Assembly (NCBI GenBank): GCA_000434995.1
Contig: FR895333.1
Location: forward strand, 1,186 to 16,802
Origin: Firmicutes bacterium CAG:341
GTDB taxonomy: Bacteria > Bacillota > Clostridia > Oscillospirales > Acutalibacteraceae
Length of the DNA: 15,617 nt
Direction: 5' to 3'
Made by a program: the position numbers and the translations under genes. The notes beneath the pieces were generated by a model, which saw only the letters and a program-made list of their open reading frames with translations, was not told the DNA's origin and made no database searches. How positions within the stretch are numbered: position 1 is the first letter of the stretch; every line of letters begins with the position of its first letter. Of the stretch, positions 8,773-15,570 are shown in pieces.

Positions 8773-9441
8773 TCATACCTCCCTAAAGGAGTAGCCGGTG
8801 TTTATTATTGTTTTAATACATTCTGCTTTTTCGCCCAGTGCTTTGCGAATACGCTTAATATGTGTGTCGACAACCCTATCGTCACCGTCAAAATCATATC
8901 CCCAAGCAAAAGTTAAAATCAACTCACGATTTAAAACAATATTTTTGTTTTCCATAAGGTAGCAGAGAATTTTAAAATCCTTTGATGAAAGTTTGATTTC
9001 ATTTTCACCGACATAAGCTCTTTTGCACGATAAATCAAGAGCCACACCGGATACTTTAAGCCAATTTGCACTATCTATTCCCTTGTAGCGTTTTATAAGT
9101 GAATTACATTTTTCATAAAGAACGGACAGCGGAAAAGGCTTAACAACATAATCATCGCACCCACATTCAAAGCCTTTCAGGAAATCAGCCTCCTGCCCCT
9201 TTGCAGTTAAGAACAAAACGGGCAAATTACTTGCTCTTCTTACAGCTCTGCAAGCATCAAATCCATCCACTTTCGGCATCATAACATCAAGTATTACTAA
9301 ATCAAAAGAATTTTCATAAAACAGCTCAAGCGCGCTTTCACCATCGGTTGCCGTTTTCACCGAATATCCTTTTGCTTCAAGATAGTCCTTAATGCTTTCC
9401 CTTATTGCTTTTTCATCGTCTGCTACTAATACAGAAAACAT
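8773..9441 (-). CDS. OmpR/PhoB-family response regulator
   Basis: This 222-residue regulator has a complete receiver domain (1-120): acidic pair D8/D9, phospho-acceptor D52 in VILDVMMP, T79 and K101 in the KPF motif. A winged-helix DNA-binding domain follows (about 125-222), with DFKILCYLMENKN and the recognition region ending VVDTHIKRIRKALG. It is the partner of the kinase encoded 3 nt downstream. A strong AGGGAG site precedes the ATG. The pair has its own promoter overlapping the 3' end of the alcohol dehydrogenase gene, so it is probably expressed apart from it. Targets cannot be read directly; the dehydrogenase or the right-hand operon are possible only because they are near. Function as a transcription factor is secure. 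Confidence 0.95.
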   Translation of the reverse strand: MFSVLVADDEKAIRESIKDYLEAKGYSVKTATDGESALELFYENSFDLVILDVMMPKVDGFDACRAVRRASNLPVLFLTAKGQEADFLKGFECGCDDYVVKPFPLSVLYEKCNSLIKRYKGIDSANWLKVSGVALDLSCKRAYVGENEIKLSSKDFKILCYLMENKNIVLNRELILTFAWGYDFDGDDRVVDTHIKRIRKALGEKAECIKTIINTGYSFREV

Positions 9442-9468
9442 TCAGCCACTCCCTTTCAGCTATAAGAT

Positions 9469-9497
9469 ATAATACCTATGTGTACTTTGCGTGTCAT
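9469..9497 (-). promoter_or_regulatory. Sigma-A-type promoter for the two-component pair
   Basis: On the - strand, ATGACA (9497-9492) and TATTAT (9474-9469) are separated by exactly 17 nt, each one mismatch from the TTGACA/TATAAT consensus. The -35 box overlaps the stop codon of the dehydrogenase gene. Predicted start of transcription is near 9462, giving a leader of about 20 nt before the regulator's ATG. Confidence 0.6.
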
Positions 9498-10510
9498 TTA
9501 ACCAAAATAAATGAAGAATAAATATTTTCAATATCTTTATCTGTTAACTTCATAGGAAAATTTTGAAGTCTGGCGGTATTAACACCGTGAATTGTTTCTT
9601 CAAATTCAGCTTTTGTCATAGTCAAATCTTCAAGCAAGCCAAGGTCTTTTAAAAAATCAATAAACCCAGCATAATCAAACCCCGTAATTTCTGTTGTTTC
9701 ATTTACAAGAGATTTAAGCTTATCACCTGAATTTGCCATATATTTCCAAATATAAGCAAGCGATACAGCCACCGCTCTTCCGTGATAAAATCCTTTCAAC
9801 TTATGAAGCTTATAGCTGAATGCGTGCGGCGCAGTAGTTCTGGCAAGATTGATTGCTTTTCCTGCCAGCATACTGCATTCAAGCATAGGCTCAAATGTTT
9901 TTTCATCATTTTCAAGATATTTCACAAAATTATTATTAAAAAGAGAAAGTGCCTTTTTACTGTACTGCCTACTTTCATCATTTGCATCTATTGACCAATA
10001 AGCTTCAACGCTGTGGCAAAATGCATCAAGCGAAGTGGCTACCTTTTGCTCATAAGGTAACGATTTAAGTGTCGTATAATCAAATATTTGATAATCGGGA
10101 ATAATATCCCAATCACTTACAGAAGCTTTATCCTTATTGTTATATAAAACTGAAAATCGGGTAACTTCCGCTCCCGTTCCGGCAGTGGTAGGCACCGCTA
10201 AAATTTTAAAATCAAGCTTTGAATAATACTTAATGCCTTTCGCGGTATCAATAGCGCTTCCACCACCGACGGCAACAACAAAGTCGCAGGCATTAGACTT
10301 GAAAGCCTCTATCCCCTTTTGCACCGAGCTTACTTCCGGGCAAGGCTCAAATGAAGTAAACGCAACACTTTTGATTTTTATTTCATCAAGTGCCTTGCGA
10401 TAGCCATACCTGTCGTATTCGCCGGAGCAAACAAAAAGTACCTTTTGTGCCTTGATTTTAAGCATTATATCTTTAAATTCTTTAATAAATTTTTCATTAT
10501 TATAATTCAT
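9494..10510 (-). CDS. Iron-containing alcohol dehydrogenase, phosphonoacetaldehyde reductase-like
   Basis: This 338-residue group III (iron-type) alcohol dehydrogenase should use NAD(P)H to reduce an aldehyde. The nucleotide-binding loop VGGGSAIDTAKG spans 81-92, and PTTAGTGAEVTRF spans 107-119. All four expected metal ligands are present: D162 and H166 in SLDAFCHSVEAYWS, H229 in TTAPHAFSYKL, and H243 in FYHGRAV, the last two 14 residues apart as in FucO. The wording of these segments (EAYWS, ESRQYS, LAGKAINLARTTAPHA) resembles phosphonoacetaldehyde reductases more than ethanol or propanediol enzymes, from recall. No phosphonate genes are in the window, so the substrate is open. The ATG at 10510 has an AAGG site 6 nt upstream; an upstream in-frame TTG at 10558 was rejected because it lies in the preceding terminator's T-tract and would hide the ribosome site. 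Confidence 0.85.
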   Translation of the reverse strand: MNYNNEKFIKEFKDIMLKIKAQKVLFVCSGEYDRYGYRKALDEIKIKSVAFTSFEPCPEVSSVQKGIEAFKSNACDFVVAVGGGSAIDTAKGIKYYSKLDFKILAVPTTAGTGAEVTRFSVLYNNKDKASVSDWDIIPDYQIFDYTTLKSLPYEQKVATSLDAFCHSVEAYWSIDANDESRQYSKKALSLFNNNFVKYLENDEKTFEPMLECSMLAGKAINLARTTAPHAFSYKLHKLKGFYHGRAVAVSLAYIWKYMANSGDKLKSLVNETTEITGFDYAGFIDFLKDLGLLEDLTMTKAEFEETIHGVNTARLQNFPMKLTDKDIENIYSSFILVK

Positions 10511-10538
10511 TTCGCACCTTCCAAAAATTGATACTTTA

Positions 10539-10547
10539 ATTTTAACA
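10539..10547 (-). promoter_or_regulatory. Possible extended -10 promoter for the dehydrogenase gene
   Basis: On the - strand the string TGTTAAAAT (10547-10539) fits an extended -10 element (TGn plus TAAAAT, one mismatch from TATAAT). No good -35 box is found, because the expected place falls in the T-tract of the terminator next to it. It lies about 30 nt before the start codon, and a terminator separates this gene from the operon above, so some promoter is needed here. The site is weak evidence on its own. Confidence 0.35.
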
Positions 10548-10556
10548 TATACAGGC

Positions 10557-10596
10557 AAAAAAATAAACCTTTCTACTTGAGGAAAGGTTTATTTTT
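10557..10596 (-). terminator. Terminator of the SCP2/aminotransferase/transketolase operon
   Basis: A 15-bp perfect stem (10559-10573 with 10582-10596, 8-nt loop) has core AACCTTTC/GAAAGGTT. On the - strand it ends in seven Ts (10563-10557). It starts 10 nt after the stop codon of the last operon gene at 10606, as expected for a rho-independent terminator. The stem is A/T-rich at its base, so some read-through into the dehydrogenase gene is possible. Confidence 0.85.
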
Positions 10597-10605
10597 GGTT
10601 TTATA

Positions 10606-11403
10606 TTATTTTGCCAAACTGCCGACAAGCATCATATAATCACCGATTTGCACACCAAATTCCGGCGCACCCTCCATTATAAGCTGCTTGTTCGCTGTCA
10701 TTTGGAACATATCGCCTGTACCGAGCAAAATTTTAAGAGCTGAAGTTGCACAGTCAAATTTCATACAGAAAAATGGCTTTGAACGCTTATATTCGCCCCT
10801 GCCGGCTCTTGATTTGCCTGCTTTAACGCGCATATATGCAGTACATTCAGGATGCCCCTCAACTGCCCACTGATAGCAACGGTCAGGACTTTTAAGCGCC
10901 CAATCATGCACCTGCGGATGGCCCATTTTATTAAGCTGCGATATACCGGAAGAAAGCAAGTAAAAATACAGCTTGCAAAGAAGCAGTGAAAGTTCTTCGT
11001 CATTTTCCGGCGGTTCGGCAATGCTTAAAAGTGAAGACATTTTTAAAAGCACAGCCATAAACTTTGTGAATTTACCAAATGACTTAATCTTCATTTTCGG
11101 AAGTGAAGTCATTTTACCTTTCATAAATTCATTCATTTTCTCCATAGAAGAAAATGCAAGTTCAGCATCAATTTTTTCTTGACCGAGATATTCGCCGAGT
11201 TTAACACTCCATTCACCGTTTTCAACAATAAAATGGACCGCCTCTTTATCCTCTGCGTTTACTTTAGCTGAAACTTGGTAAATAGCGTTTACGCCCTCAA
11301 ATTTCTTTTTAAGTTCAGGTACATCTGTGGCAATGGTTTTCATAAGCGGCAATGCCGCTGCCATAAATATTTTATTGGTATAGCGAGTTTCGTCACTTGC
11401 CAT
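10606..11403 (-). CDS. Tandem SCP2-like (sterol-carrier-fold) protein B
   Basis: This 265-residue protein shows no signal peptide or clear membrane helix and is probably cytoplasmic. I read two SCP2-like halves. The first, about 38-125, ends in a beta-then-helix stretch, ELAFSSMEKMNEFMKGK (81-97), followed by a long hydrophobic helix. The second, about 186-263, contains FFCMKFDCATSALKILLGTG (211-230) and LIMEGAPEFGVQIGDY (241-256). Strand, 'dL..ll.Gk', 'G.i.i.G' and a closing helix is the usual ending of SCP2 domains, which hold lipids or other hydrophobic ligands in a tunnel. A helical linker (about 136-180) joins the halves. It matches protein A of the same operon in layout and short motifs, so the two are likely paralogues. 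Its AAGGAG site lies 9 nt from the ATG; it is the last operon gene, 45 nt after the transketolase C subunit. Fold assignment is by pattern only. Confidence 0.5.
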   Translation of the reverse strand: MASDETRYTNKIFMAAALPLMKTIATDVPELKKKFEGVNAIYQVSAKVNAEDKEAVHFIVENGEWSVKLGEYLGQEKIDAELAFSSMEKMNEFMKGKMTSLPKMKIKSFGKFTKFMAVLLKMSSLLSIAEPPENDEELSLLLCKLYFYLLSSGISQLNKMGHPQVHDWALKSPDRCYQWAVEGHPECTAYMRVKAGKSRAGRGEYKRSKPFFCMKFDCATSALKILLGTGDMFQMTANKQLIMEGAPEFGVQIGDYMMLVGSLAK

Positions 11404-11448
11404 AAAGATACACTCCTTTCAATTTCAAAATAATGATACGGCAACAAA

Positions 11449-12459
11449 TTAGAATTCGTCGTCCCACGCATCATCAGCTTCAAAATCTGCGTGCATCATT
11501 TCGCCGATAGCTTCGCTGATACCGTTTGCATCAATACCTGCCAAAGCAAGAAGGTCTTCCTGCAAGCCGATAGTTGAAAAAGCATTTTGGTGACCGAGCA
11601 TTTTGAATGCACAAGCCTTACCGCTTTTTGCCACTACTTCTGCAACTGCCGAGCCTAAACCGCCCATAACTTCGTGGTCCTCAACAGTAATAATTCTTCT
11701 TGTATCCATAATTGCAGCCATTACAGCTTCTTCATCAATCGGCTTAATGGTGTGCATATTAAGAACTCTTACTTTCAAGCCTGCATCAGCTTCCATCATA
11801 CGAGCGGCCTGCATAGCTTCAAACACACAAGAGCCACAAGCGATAACTGTAATATCAGTACCGTCATTCATAAGTGTGGCTTTATTCCATTCAAACTTGC
11901 AATCATCAGGTGATTTGTAAATAACCTGGTCAAAACCGCGGTTAATTCTGATATAAACCGGACCTGGAATATCATAAGCGGCCTTTACTGCGTGATAAGT
12001 TTCAGAACCGTCACAAGGGCAAATAACCGTCATATTAGGCAAAACACGCATACAAGCCATATCAATAAGTGAATGGTGTGTTGAACCTGCCTGGCCAAAC
12101 GAAGTACCTGCGTGTGTTGCAATAATTTTTACAGGAACATTTTGATAGCAAATATCTGTATGCACCTGGTCAAGAGAACGGGCAGAAGCAAAAATTGCAA
12201 ATGTGGAAGCAAAAGGAATAAGTCCGTTTTTAGCCATACCTGCTGCTACGCCGAAAAGATTTTGTTCCGCAATACCCACATTAAAAAATCTATCAGGGAA
12301 TTTTTCACCGAACATACCGATTTTAGTTGATTTTGCAAGGTCAGCAGTAAGGGCAACAACATCCTTATGCTCCTCACCAAGCTCACAAAGTGCAATACCG
12401 TAACATTCAGCAGTTGAAAGTTTTGTGGTATCAGTCATTGTATATGTCATTCCAGCCAT
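11449..12459 (-). CDS. Transketolase C-terminal subunit (split transketolase)
   Basis: This 336-residue subunit carries the pyrimidine-binding domain and the C-terminal domain of a two-gene transketolase. VGIAEQN (61-67) contains the catalytic glutamate E65 that activates thiamine diphosphate. FASTFAIFASAR (83-94), GQAGSTHHSLID (122-133, substrate-facing histidines) and the phosphate-side IRINRG (170-175) are as in the family. The C-terminal domain runs from about 200 to 320. With the N subunit encoded directly upstream (3-nt gap; its AGGAGG ribosome site lies inside the end of that gene) it should form a heterotetramer that moves a two-carbon ketol unit between sugar phosphates or related substrates. 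An odd feature is the strongly acidic tail DFEADDAWDDEF (325-336), beyond the usual domain end. Enzyme class is secure; the actual donor and acceptor are not. Confidence 0.92.
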   Translation of the reverse strand: MAGMTYTMTDTTKLSTAECYGIALCELGEEHKDVVALTADLAKSTKIGMFGEKFPDRFFNVGIAEQNLFGVAAGMAKNGLIPFASTFAIFASARSLDQVHTDICYQNVPVKIIATHAGTSFGQAGSTHHSLIDMACMRVLPNMTVICPCDGSETYHAVKAAYDIPGPVYIRINRGFDQVIYKSPDDCKFEWNKATLMNDGTDITVIACGSCVFEAMQAARMMEADAGLKVRVLNMHTIKPIDEEAVMAAIMDTRRIITVEDHEVMGGLGSAVAEVVAKSGKACAFKMLGHQNAFSTIGLQEDLLALAGIDANGISEAIGEMMHADFEADDAWDDEF

Positions 12460-12462
12460 TGC

Positions 12463-13356
12463 TTACGCCTCCTTTTCTGCTCTTTCACAGCGTTCTTTAT
12501 AATATGCATCAAGGCTTGCATAAGCCTGCTTGGTTTTTTCTTCATCAAGTGAGCCATAATGCCACAAGTAATTATCTTTCATAAAGTCAACACCTTCACC
12601 CTTGAAAGTATCCATTACAATAGCAGTCGGCTTATCGCCGCCGTTTTGATGATTTTTAATAGCGCTTTCAATAGCATCATTAAGTTCTTTAAAATTATGA
12701 CCGTCAACACGGATAACATTAAAGCCAAATGCTTCAAACTTCTTGTCAACAGGTTCAACTTTCATTTCATCATCAACCCTGCCGTCAATCATACATTTGT
12801 TAACATCGGCAAGAACAACTACATTTGAAAGCTTGAACTGTGCCGCACTCATTGCAGCCTCCCAATTTGAACCCTCGTTAAGTTCACCGTCACCGGTTAA
12901 AACATAGTTCATATAATCAATACCGTTAACTCTGCCTGCAAGTGCAAAGCCGACAGCAAGTGAAAGCCCGTGGCCGAGCGAACCTGTTGAGCAGTCAATA
13001 CCCTTAACCTTATTGCAATCAAGATGCATTCCGATTTTAGCACCGGTAAGGTTAAAAATCTTAAGTTCATCAATAGGCATAAAGCCATAATCGCAAATAA
13101 CAGGTGCATATCCTACTGCTGCGTGACCTTTTGAAAGAACAAAACGGTCCCTATCAGGAAGTTCGGGATTATTAACATCAAGCTTCATAAAACGGTGATA
13201 CAAAATAGTCATTGCATCCATAGCGCTGAGCGCACCGCCCAAATGGCCCGAACCGCCCCAAATAGCTGTTTGGATAGTCAGTCTTCTTAATTCGTCAGCC
13301 TTTTTTTCAAGGCGCAGCCATTCTTCTTTATCAAATGGCTTGTAATTAGCTGGCAT
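12463..13356 (-). CDS. Transketolase N-terminal, thiamine diphosphate-binding subunit (split transketolase)
   Basis: This 297-residue subunit holds the diphosphate-binding half of the enzyme. Motifs in order: SGHLGGALSAMD (36-47), SKGHAAVGYAP (75-85), STGSLGHGLSLAVG (123-136), GDGELNEG (155-162) with DVNKCMIDG (184-192) closing the thiamine diphosphate/Mg motif, and LWHYGSL (264-270). Histidines H38, H78, H111 and H266 correspond to conserved active-site positions. The closing motif reads DVN where most transketolases have DNN; since the metal-side asparagine remains, activity is expected. Split transketolases occur widely in Firmicutes and archaea, and several are specialised for pathways other than pentose phosphate (apulose phosphate, sulfosugar, AHBA). 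The GGAGGGG site is 6 nt before the ATG. The gene lies 42 nt after the aminotransferase gene and 3 nt before its partner subunit. Confidence 0.93.
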   Translation of the reverse strand: MPANYKPFDKEEWLRLEKKADELRRLTIQTAIWGGSGHLGGALSAMDAMTILYHRFMKLDVNNPELPDRDRFVLSKGHAAVGYAPVICDYGFMPIDELKIFNLTGAKIGMHLDCNKVKGIDCSTGSLGHGLSLAVGFALAGRVNGIDYMNYVLTGDGELNEGSNWEAAMSAAQFKLSNVVVLADVNKCMIDGRVDDEMKVEPVDKKFEAFGFNVIRVDGHNFKELNDAIESAIKNHQNGGDKPTAIVMDTFKGEGVDFMKDNYLWHYGSLDEEKTKQAYASLDAYYKERCERAEKEA

Positions 13357-13398
13357 AAATTACCCCTCCAAATATATAAATTTTCCAATTACATTTAA

Positions 13399-14676
13399 TT
13401 ATTTAATAAGTCCCGGCATTTCAGGATGCCTTTTTGCAACTACCGAAAATGCATCTTCTGCAATATCAATTGCAAGTTTAATATCATCATCGGTTACAGC
13501 CGCATTCATAAAGTGATTATGATGTGATGCAAGGAAAAGCCCCCTTGATACACATTCGGCAATCCATTCTTGGTGAAGCATAAGGCTGTCATCATTAGCA
13601 ATTCGCAAATAGAAAAGTGCCGGCTCACCCGAAACCACAAGATTAAAACCGTGCTGTTTACCTGCTTCTTTAAATCCGTCTGTAAGTTTTGTACCCATTT
13701 CCCTAAACATTTTAGGTGTATCAAGCTTTTTCATCTTTGGTATACAAGCAAGGCAAGCGGCAAAAGGCTCTGCACTCATCCAATATGAACCTGTGTATAC
13801 AACGGAAGAAGCTGTGTTTTTCATATGCTCACCACCGCAAACAGCTGACATATTATAGCCGTTTGCAAGTGCTTTACAAAAGCAGATAAGGTCTGCTTTA
13901 AAGCCATAATAATGGTCTGAACCGGCAATATCAAGGCGGAAACCGGTGCGAACATCATCAATAATAAGTACCATTCCGTGATCATCACAGAACTTGCGAA
14001 CTTTTGCCCATTGCTCTTTAGTAGCACACACATTATCAAAAAAGTTACCGTGGTCATACGGCTGGGCAATAAGTCCTGCAACATCACCGCCGCAAGCATC
14101 ATATGCTTCCTGCATAGCATCCATATCAAACCAAGGAACTACAATGTTGTTTTCAACTTCTTCAGGAAGAATACCCGGATAGTCAATCTTTTGCGCCCAC
14201 TGGAAATCGCCGTGATAATATCCTTTAAAGAACATCATTTTCTTTTTACCTGTATGCGCCCTTGCACACATAACGCTGAATGTTGTTGCATCAGAACCGT
14301 TTTTCATAAAGAATGCCCAATCGGCACAATTTACGGTATCTTTAAGAAGCTCGGCACATTCTACCATTTTGTAAGACGGTGAAGTTGTGCAGTTTCCTGT
14401 TTTAAGCTGCTCCATAGCAGCCTTATCAACATCATCATCGCAATATCCCAAAACATTAGGACCGTAAGCACACATAAAATCAAGGTATTTATTACCGTCA
14501 ACATCCCAAAAATATGTACCTTTTGCGTGGTCAGACATAAGCGGCCACTTTGTTATAGGTAAGAAAAGCCCTTCCGAAGGGCCGAGATGGCCATATACAC
14601 CCGATGGAATAGCAGCTAAAGCCCTGTTAAACCATTCCTGTGATTTTTCGTGTTTATATTCAGGAAATTTACTCAT
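13399..14676 (-). CDS. Class III PLP-dependent aminotransferase (glutamate-1-semialdehyde aminomutase-like)
   Basis: This 425-residue fold-type I enzyme has the GSAM-like class III layout: FWDVDGNKYLDFMCAYGP (56-73), a phosphate-binding NGSDAT (126-131), FKGYYHGDFQW (150-160), the cofactor-nitrogen aspartate D240 in LIIDDVRTGFR, and the Schiff-base lysine K268 in FCKALANGY. YTGSYWMSAEP (294-304) takes the place of the usual HxGTFxGNP loop. It should transfer an amino group to, or isomerise, a carbonyl compound; the usual D-E-V is D-D-V and NSG is NGS, so it is not a housekeeping heme-pathway enzyme. I chose ATG at 14676 because AAGGAGG lies 7 nt upstream; the in-frame TTG at 14682 is only 1 nt from that site. 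It starts 12 nt after SCP2-like protein A and precedes the split transketolase, suggesting a shared pathway. Substrate unknown. Confidence 0.9.
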   Translation of the reverse strand: MSKFPEYKHEKSQEWFNRALAAIPSGVYGHLGPSEGLFLPITKWPLMSDHAKGTYFWDVDGNKYLDFMCAYGPNVLGYCDDDVDKAAMEQLKTGNCTTSPSYKMVECAELLKDTVNCADWAFFMKNGSDATTFSVMCARAHTGKKKMMFFKGYYHGDFQWAQKIDYPGILPEEVENNIVVPWFDMDAMQEAYDACGGDVAGLIAQPYDHGNFFDNVCATKEQWAKVRKFCDDHGMVLIIDDVRTGFRLDIAGSDHYYGFKADLICFCKALANGYNMSAVCGGEHMKNTASSVVYTGSYWMSAEPFAACLACIPKMKKLDTPKMFREMGTKLTDGFKEAGKQHGFNLVVSGEPALFYLRIANDDSLMLHQEWIAECVSRGLFLASHHNHFMNAAVTDDDIKLAIDIAEDAFSVVAKRHPEMPGLIK

Positions 14677-14688
14677 TTGCAATCCTCC

Positions 14689-15453
14689 TTAACCCAAATA
14701 AACAGCTACTCTGTCAAGTATACGGTTGACATTATCAATCATATTTATCATACCGCTCATATAAATATTGCCCGCGCAAAGCTCAGCCATAGTTGACGCT
14801 GTTCCGTTAAACAGCGCATTTGCAAGGTCAATAGTTTTAAATTCCATAATAGCACGCGGAGTATCAGGCTTTTCCTTAATAGTTTCAAACTTATGGTCAC
14901 GAATCCGAAGAGTTGCATAGCAAACATCTGTGATTCCCATTTGAATATCCCCGTCAACAGTGTAAAATGCCGAATGCTGTGCCACACTGTCGTGATTTGC
15001 AAGTGCCGAAAGCGCACCGGCTATTGTATAAAAAGTAAGAACTGTTGATTCTTCAAAAAAACTTCTGTTTTTCAAGTCGTCCTCACTTGGCATTAAAATT
15101 TTAGTTAATCTGTCAGTAAGCTTGGTAAAAGGGCCAAGCAAGAATGAAAGCACCTGCGGCACATTTTTTGTAGGCATACCCGGCTTTCCGCTATCAATAA
15201 GAGCATTAAATTTTTCAGGGCTTGCAAAATTCATTTTGCAGGTACAGCCATAGTTTCCCTCACTGATTGTGCAACCGTCTTGCGAAAAATGAAATGTACA
15301 GCACGGGCCGTTTGCTACATCAAAGCAAAGTGATACCGGCTTTTTAATTGATTTAATAATTGCCTTTGCTTCATCATCAATTTCACAAAGATTTTCAAGG
15401 CAAGCAAGAACGCCATACATATTTACATAAGCCATTGCTTTTGCTTCTTTCAA
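14689..15453 (-). CDS. Tandem SCP2-like (sterol-carrier-fold) protein A
   Basis: This 254-residue protein is the first gene of the operon. Two halves look SCP2-like: about 38-120, with CKMNFASPEKFNALIDSGK (72-90) followed by a hydrophobic helix, and about 160-254, with AIMEFKTIDLANALFNGTAS (201-220) and AGNIYMSGMINMIDNVNRIL (227-246). A helical segment (132-155) joins them. FASPEKFN matches FSSMEKMN at the same place in protein B, so the two are likely paralogues. The N-terminal half is rich in cysteine (C43, C51, C52, C61, C70, C72), which protein B lacks there. There is no signal peptide. The start is a TTG: AAGGAGG lies exactly 7 nt upstream, whereas the first ATG (15435) is 25 nt from it. 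SCP2 domains bind lipids, so a role in holding a hydrophobic substrate for the neighbouring enzymes is plausible but not shown. Confidence 0.5.
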   Translation of the reverse strand: MKEAKAMAYVNMYGVLACLENLCEIDDEAKAIIKSIKKPVSLCFDVANGPCCTFHFSQDGCTISEGNYGCTCKMNFASPEKFNALIDSGKPGMPTKNVPQVLSFLLGPFTKLTDRLTKILMPSEDDLKNRSFFEESTVLTFYTIAGALSALANHDSVAQHSAFYTVDGDIQMGITDVCYATLRIRDHKFETIKEKPDTPRAIMEFKTIDLANALFNGTASTMAELCAGNIYMSGMINMIDNVNRILDRVAVYLG

Positions 15454-15460
15454 AATAATT

Positions 15461-15467
15461 CCTCCTT
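15461..15467 (-). promoter_or_regulatory. Ribosome binding site that decides a TTG start
   Basis: AAGGAGG on the - strand is a perfect match to the anti-Shine-Dalgarno sequence and lies 7 nt upstream of TTG at 15453-15451. The next in-frame ATG is 18 nt further on, too far for this site. The same element and the same 7-nt spacing precede the aminotransferase ATG (14690-14684). Confidence 0.75.
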
Positions 15468-15483
15468 AACAATAGAATTCGTT

Positions 15484-15499
15484 TACCTATAAATAGGTA
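15484..15499. promoter_or_regulatory. 16-bp dyad in the operon leader, candidate operator
   Basis: TACCTAT-AA-ATAGGTA is a perfect 7-bp dyad with a 2-bp centre. It lies about 30-45 nt downstream of the predicted transcription start and about 30 nt before the first gene's start codon. Its A/T content and lack of a T-run argue against a terminator. A dimeric repressor site is the simplest reading. No regulator gene is adjacent inside the window apart from the response regulator at 8773-9441. Confidence 0.45.
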
Positions 15500-15533
15500 T
15501 AACAATTACACATTATAATAAATCACACAGTTG

Positions 15534-15562
15534 ATTATAACATATTTATAAACTTTTGGCAA
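15534..15562 (-). promoter_or_regulatory. Sigma-A-type promoter of the SCP2/aminotransferase/transketolase operon
   Basis: On the - strand TTGCCA (15562-15557) and a perfect TATAAT (15539-15534) are 17 nt apart, and a TG one base before the -10 makes it an extended -10 as well. Transcription should start near 15527, giving a leader of about 73 nt that contains the dyad at 15484-15499. A second TATAAT at 15517-15512 lacks a matching -35 box and could be a secondary start. Confidence 0.75.
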
Positions 15563-15570
15563 TATTAAAC

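Noticed and set aside
9473..9479. TACCTAT, identical to one arm of the operator dyad, inside the two-component promoter
   Set aside because: Only one arm is present. A given 7-mer is expected about twice by chance in a window of this size counting both strands, so shared regulation is not supported.
10511..10558. A TTG start at 10558 that would lengthen the alcohol dehydrogenase by 16 residues
   Set aside because: It lies in the T-tract of the preceding terminator, has no ribosome site, and the extra residues precede a good AAGG site placed for the ATG at 10510.
13978..14382. A 134-codon + strand ORF
   Set aside because: It is antisense to the aminotransferase, whose motifs are complete over the same bases; no ribosome site and no recognisable family.
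14677..14682. TTG start of the aminotransferase at 14682
   Set aside because: It is only 1 nt from the AAGGAGG element, while the ATG at 14676 is at the optimal 7 nt.
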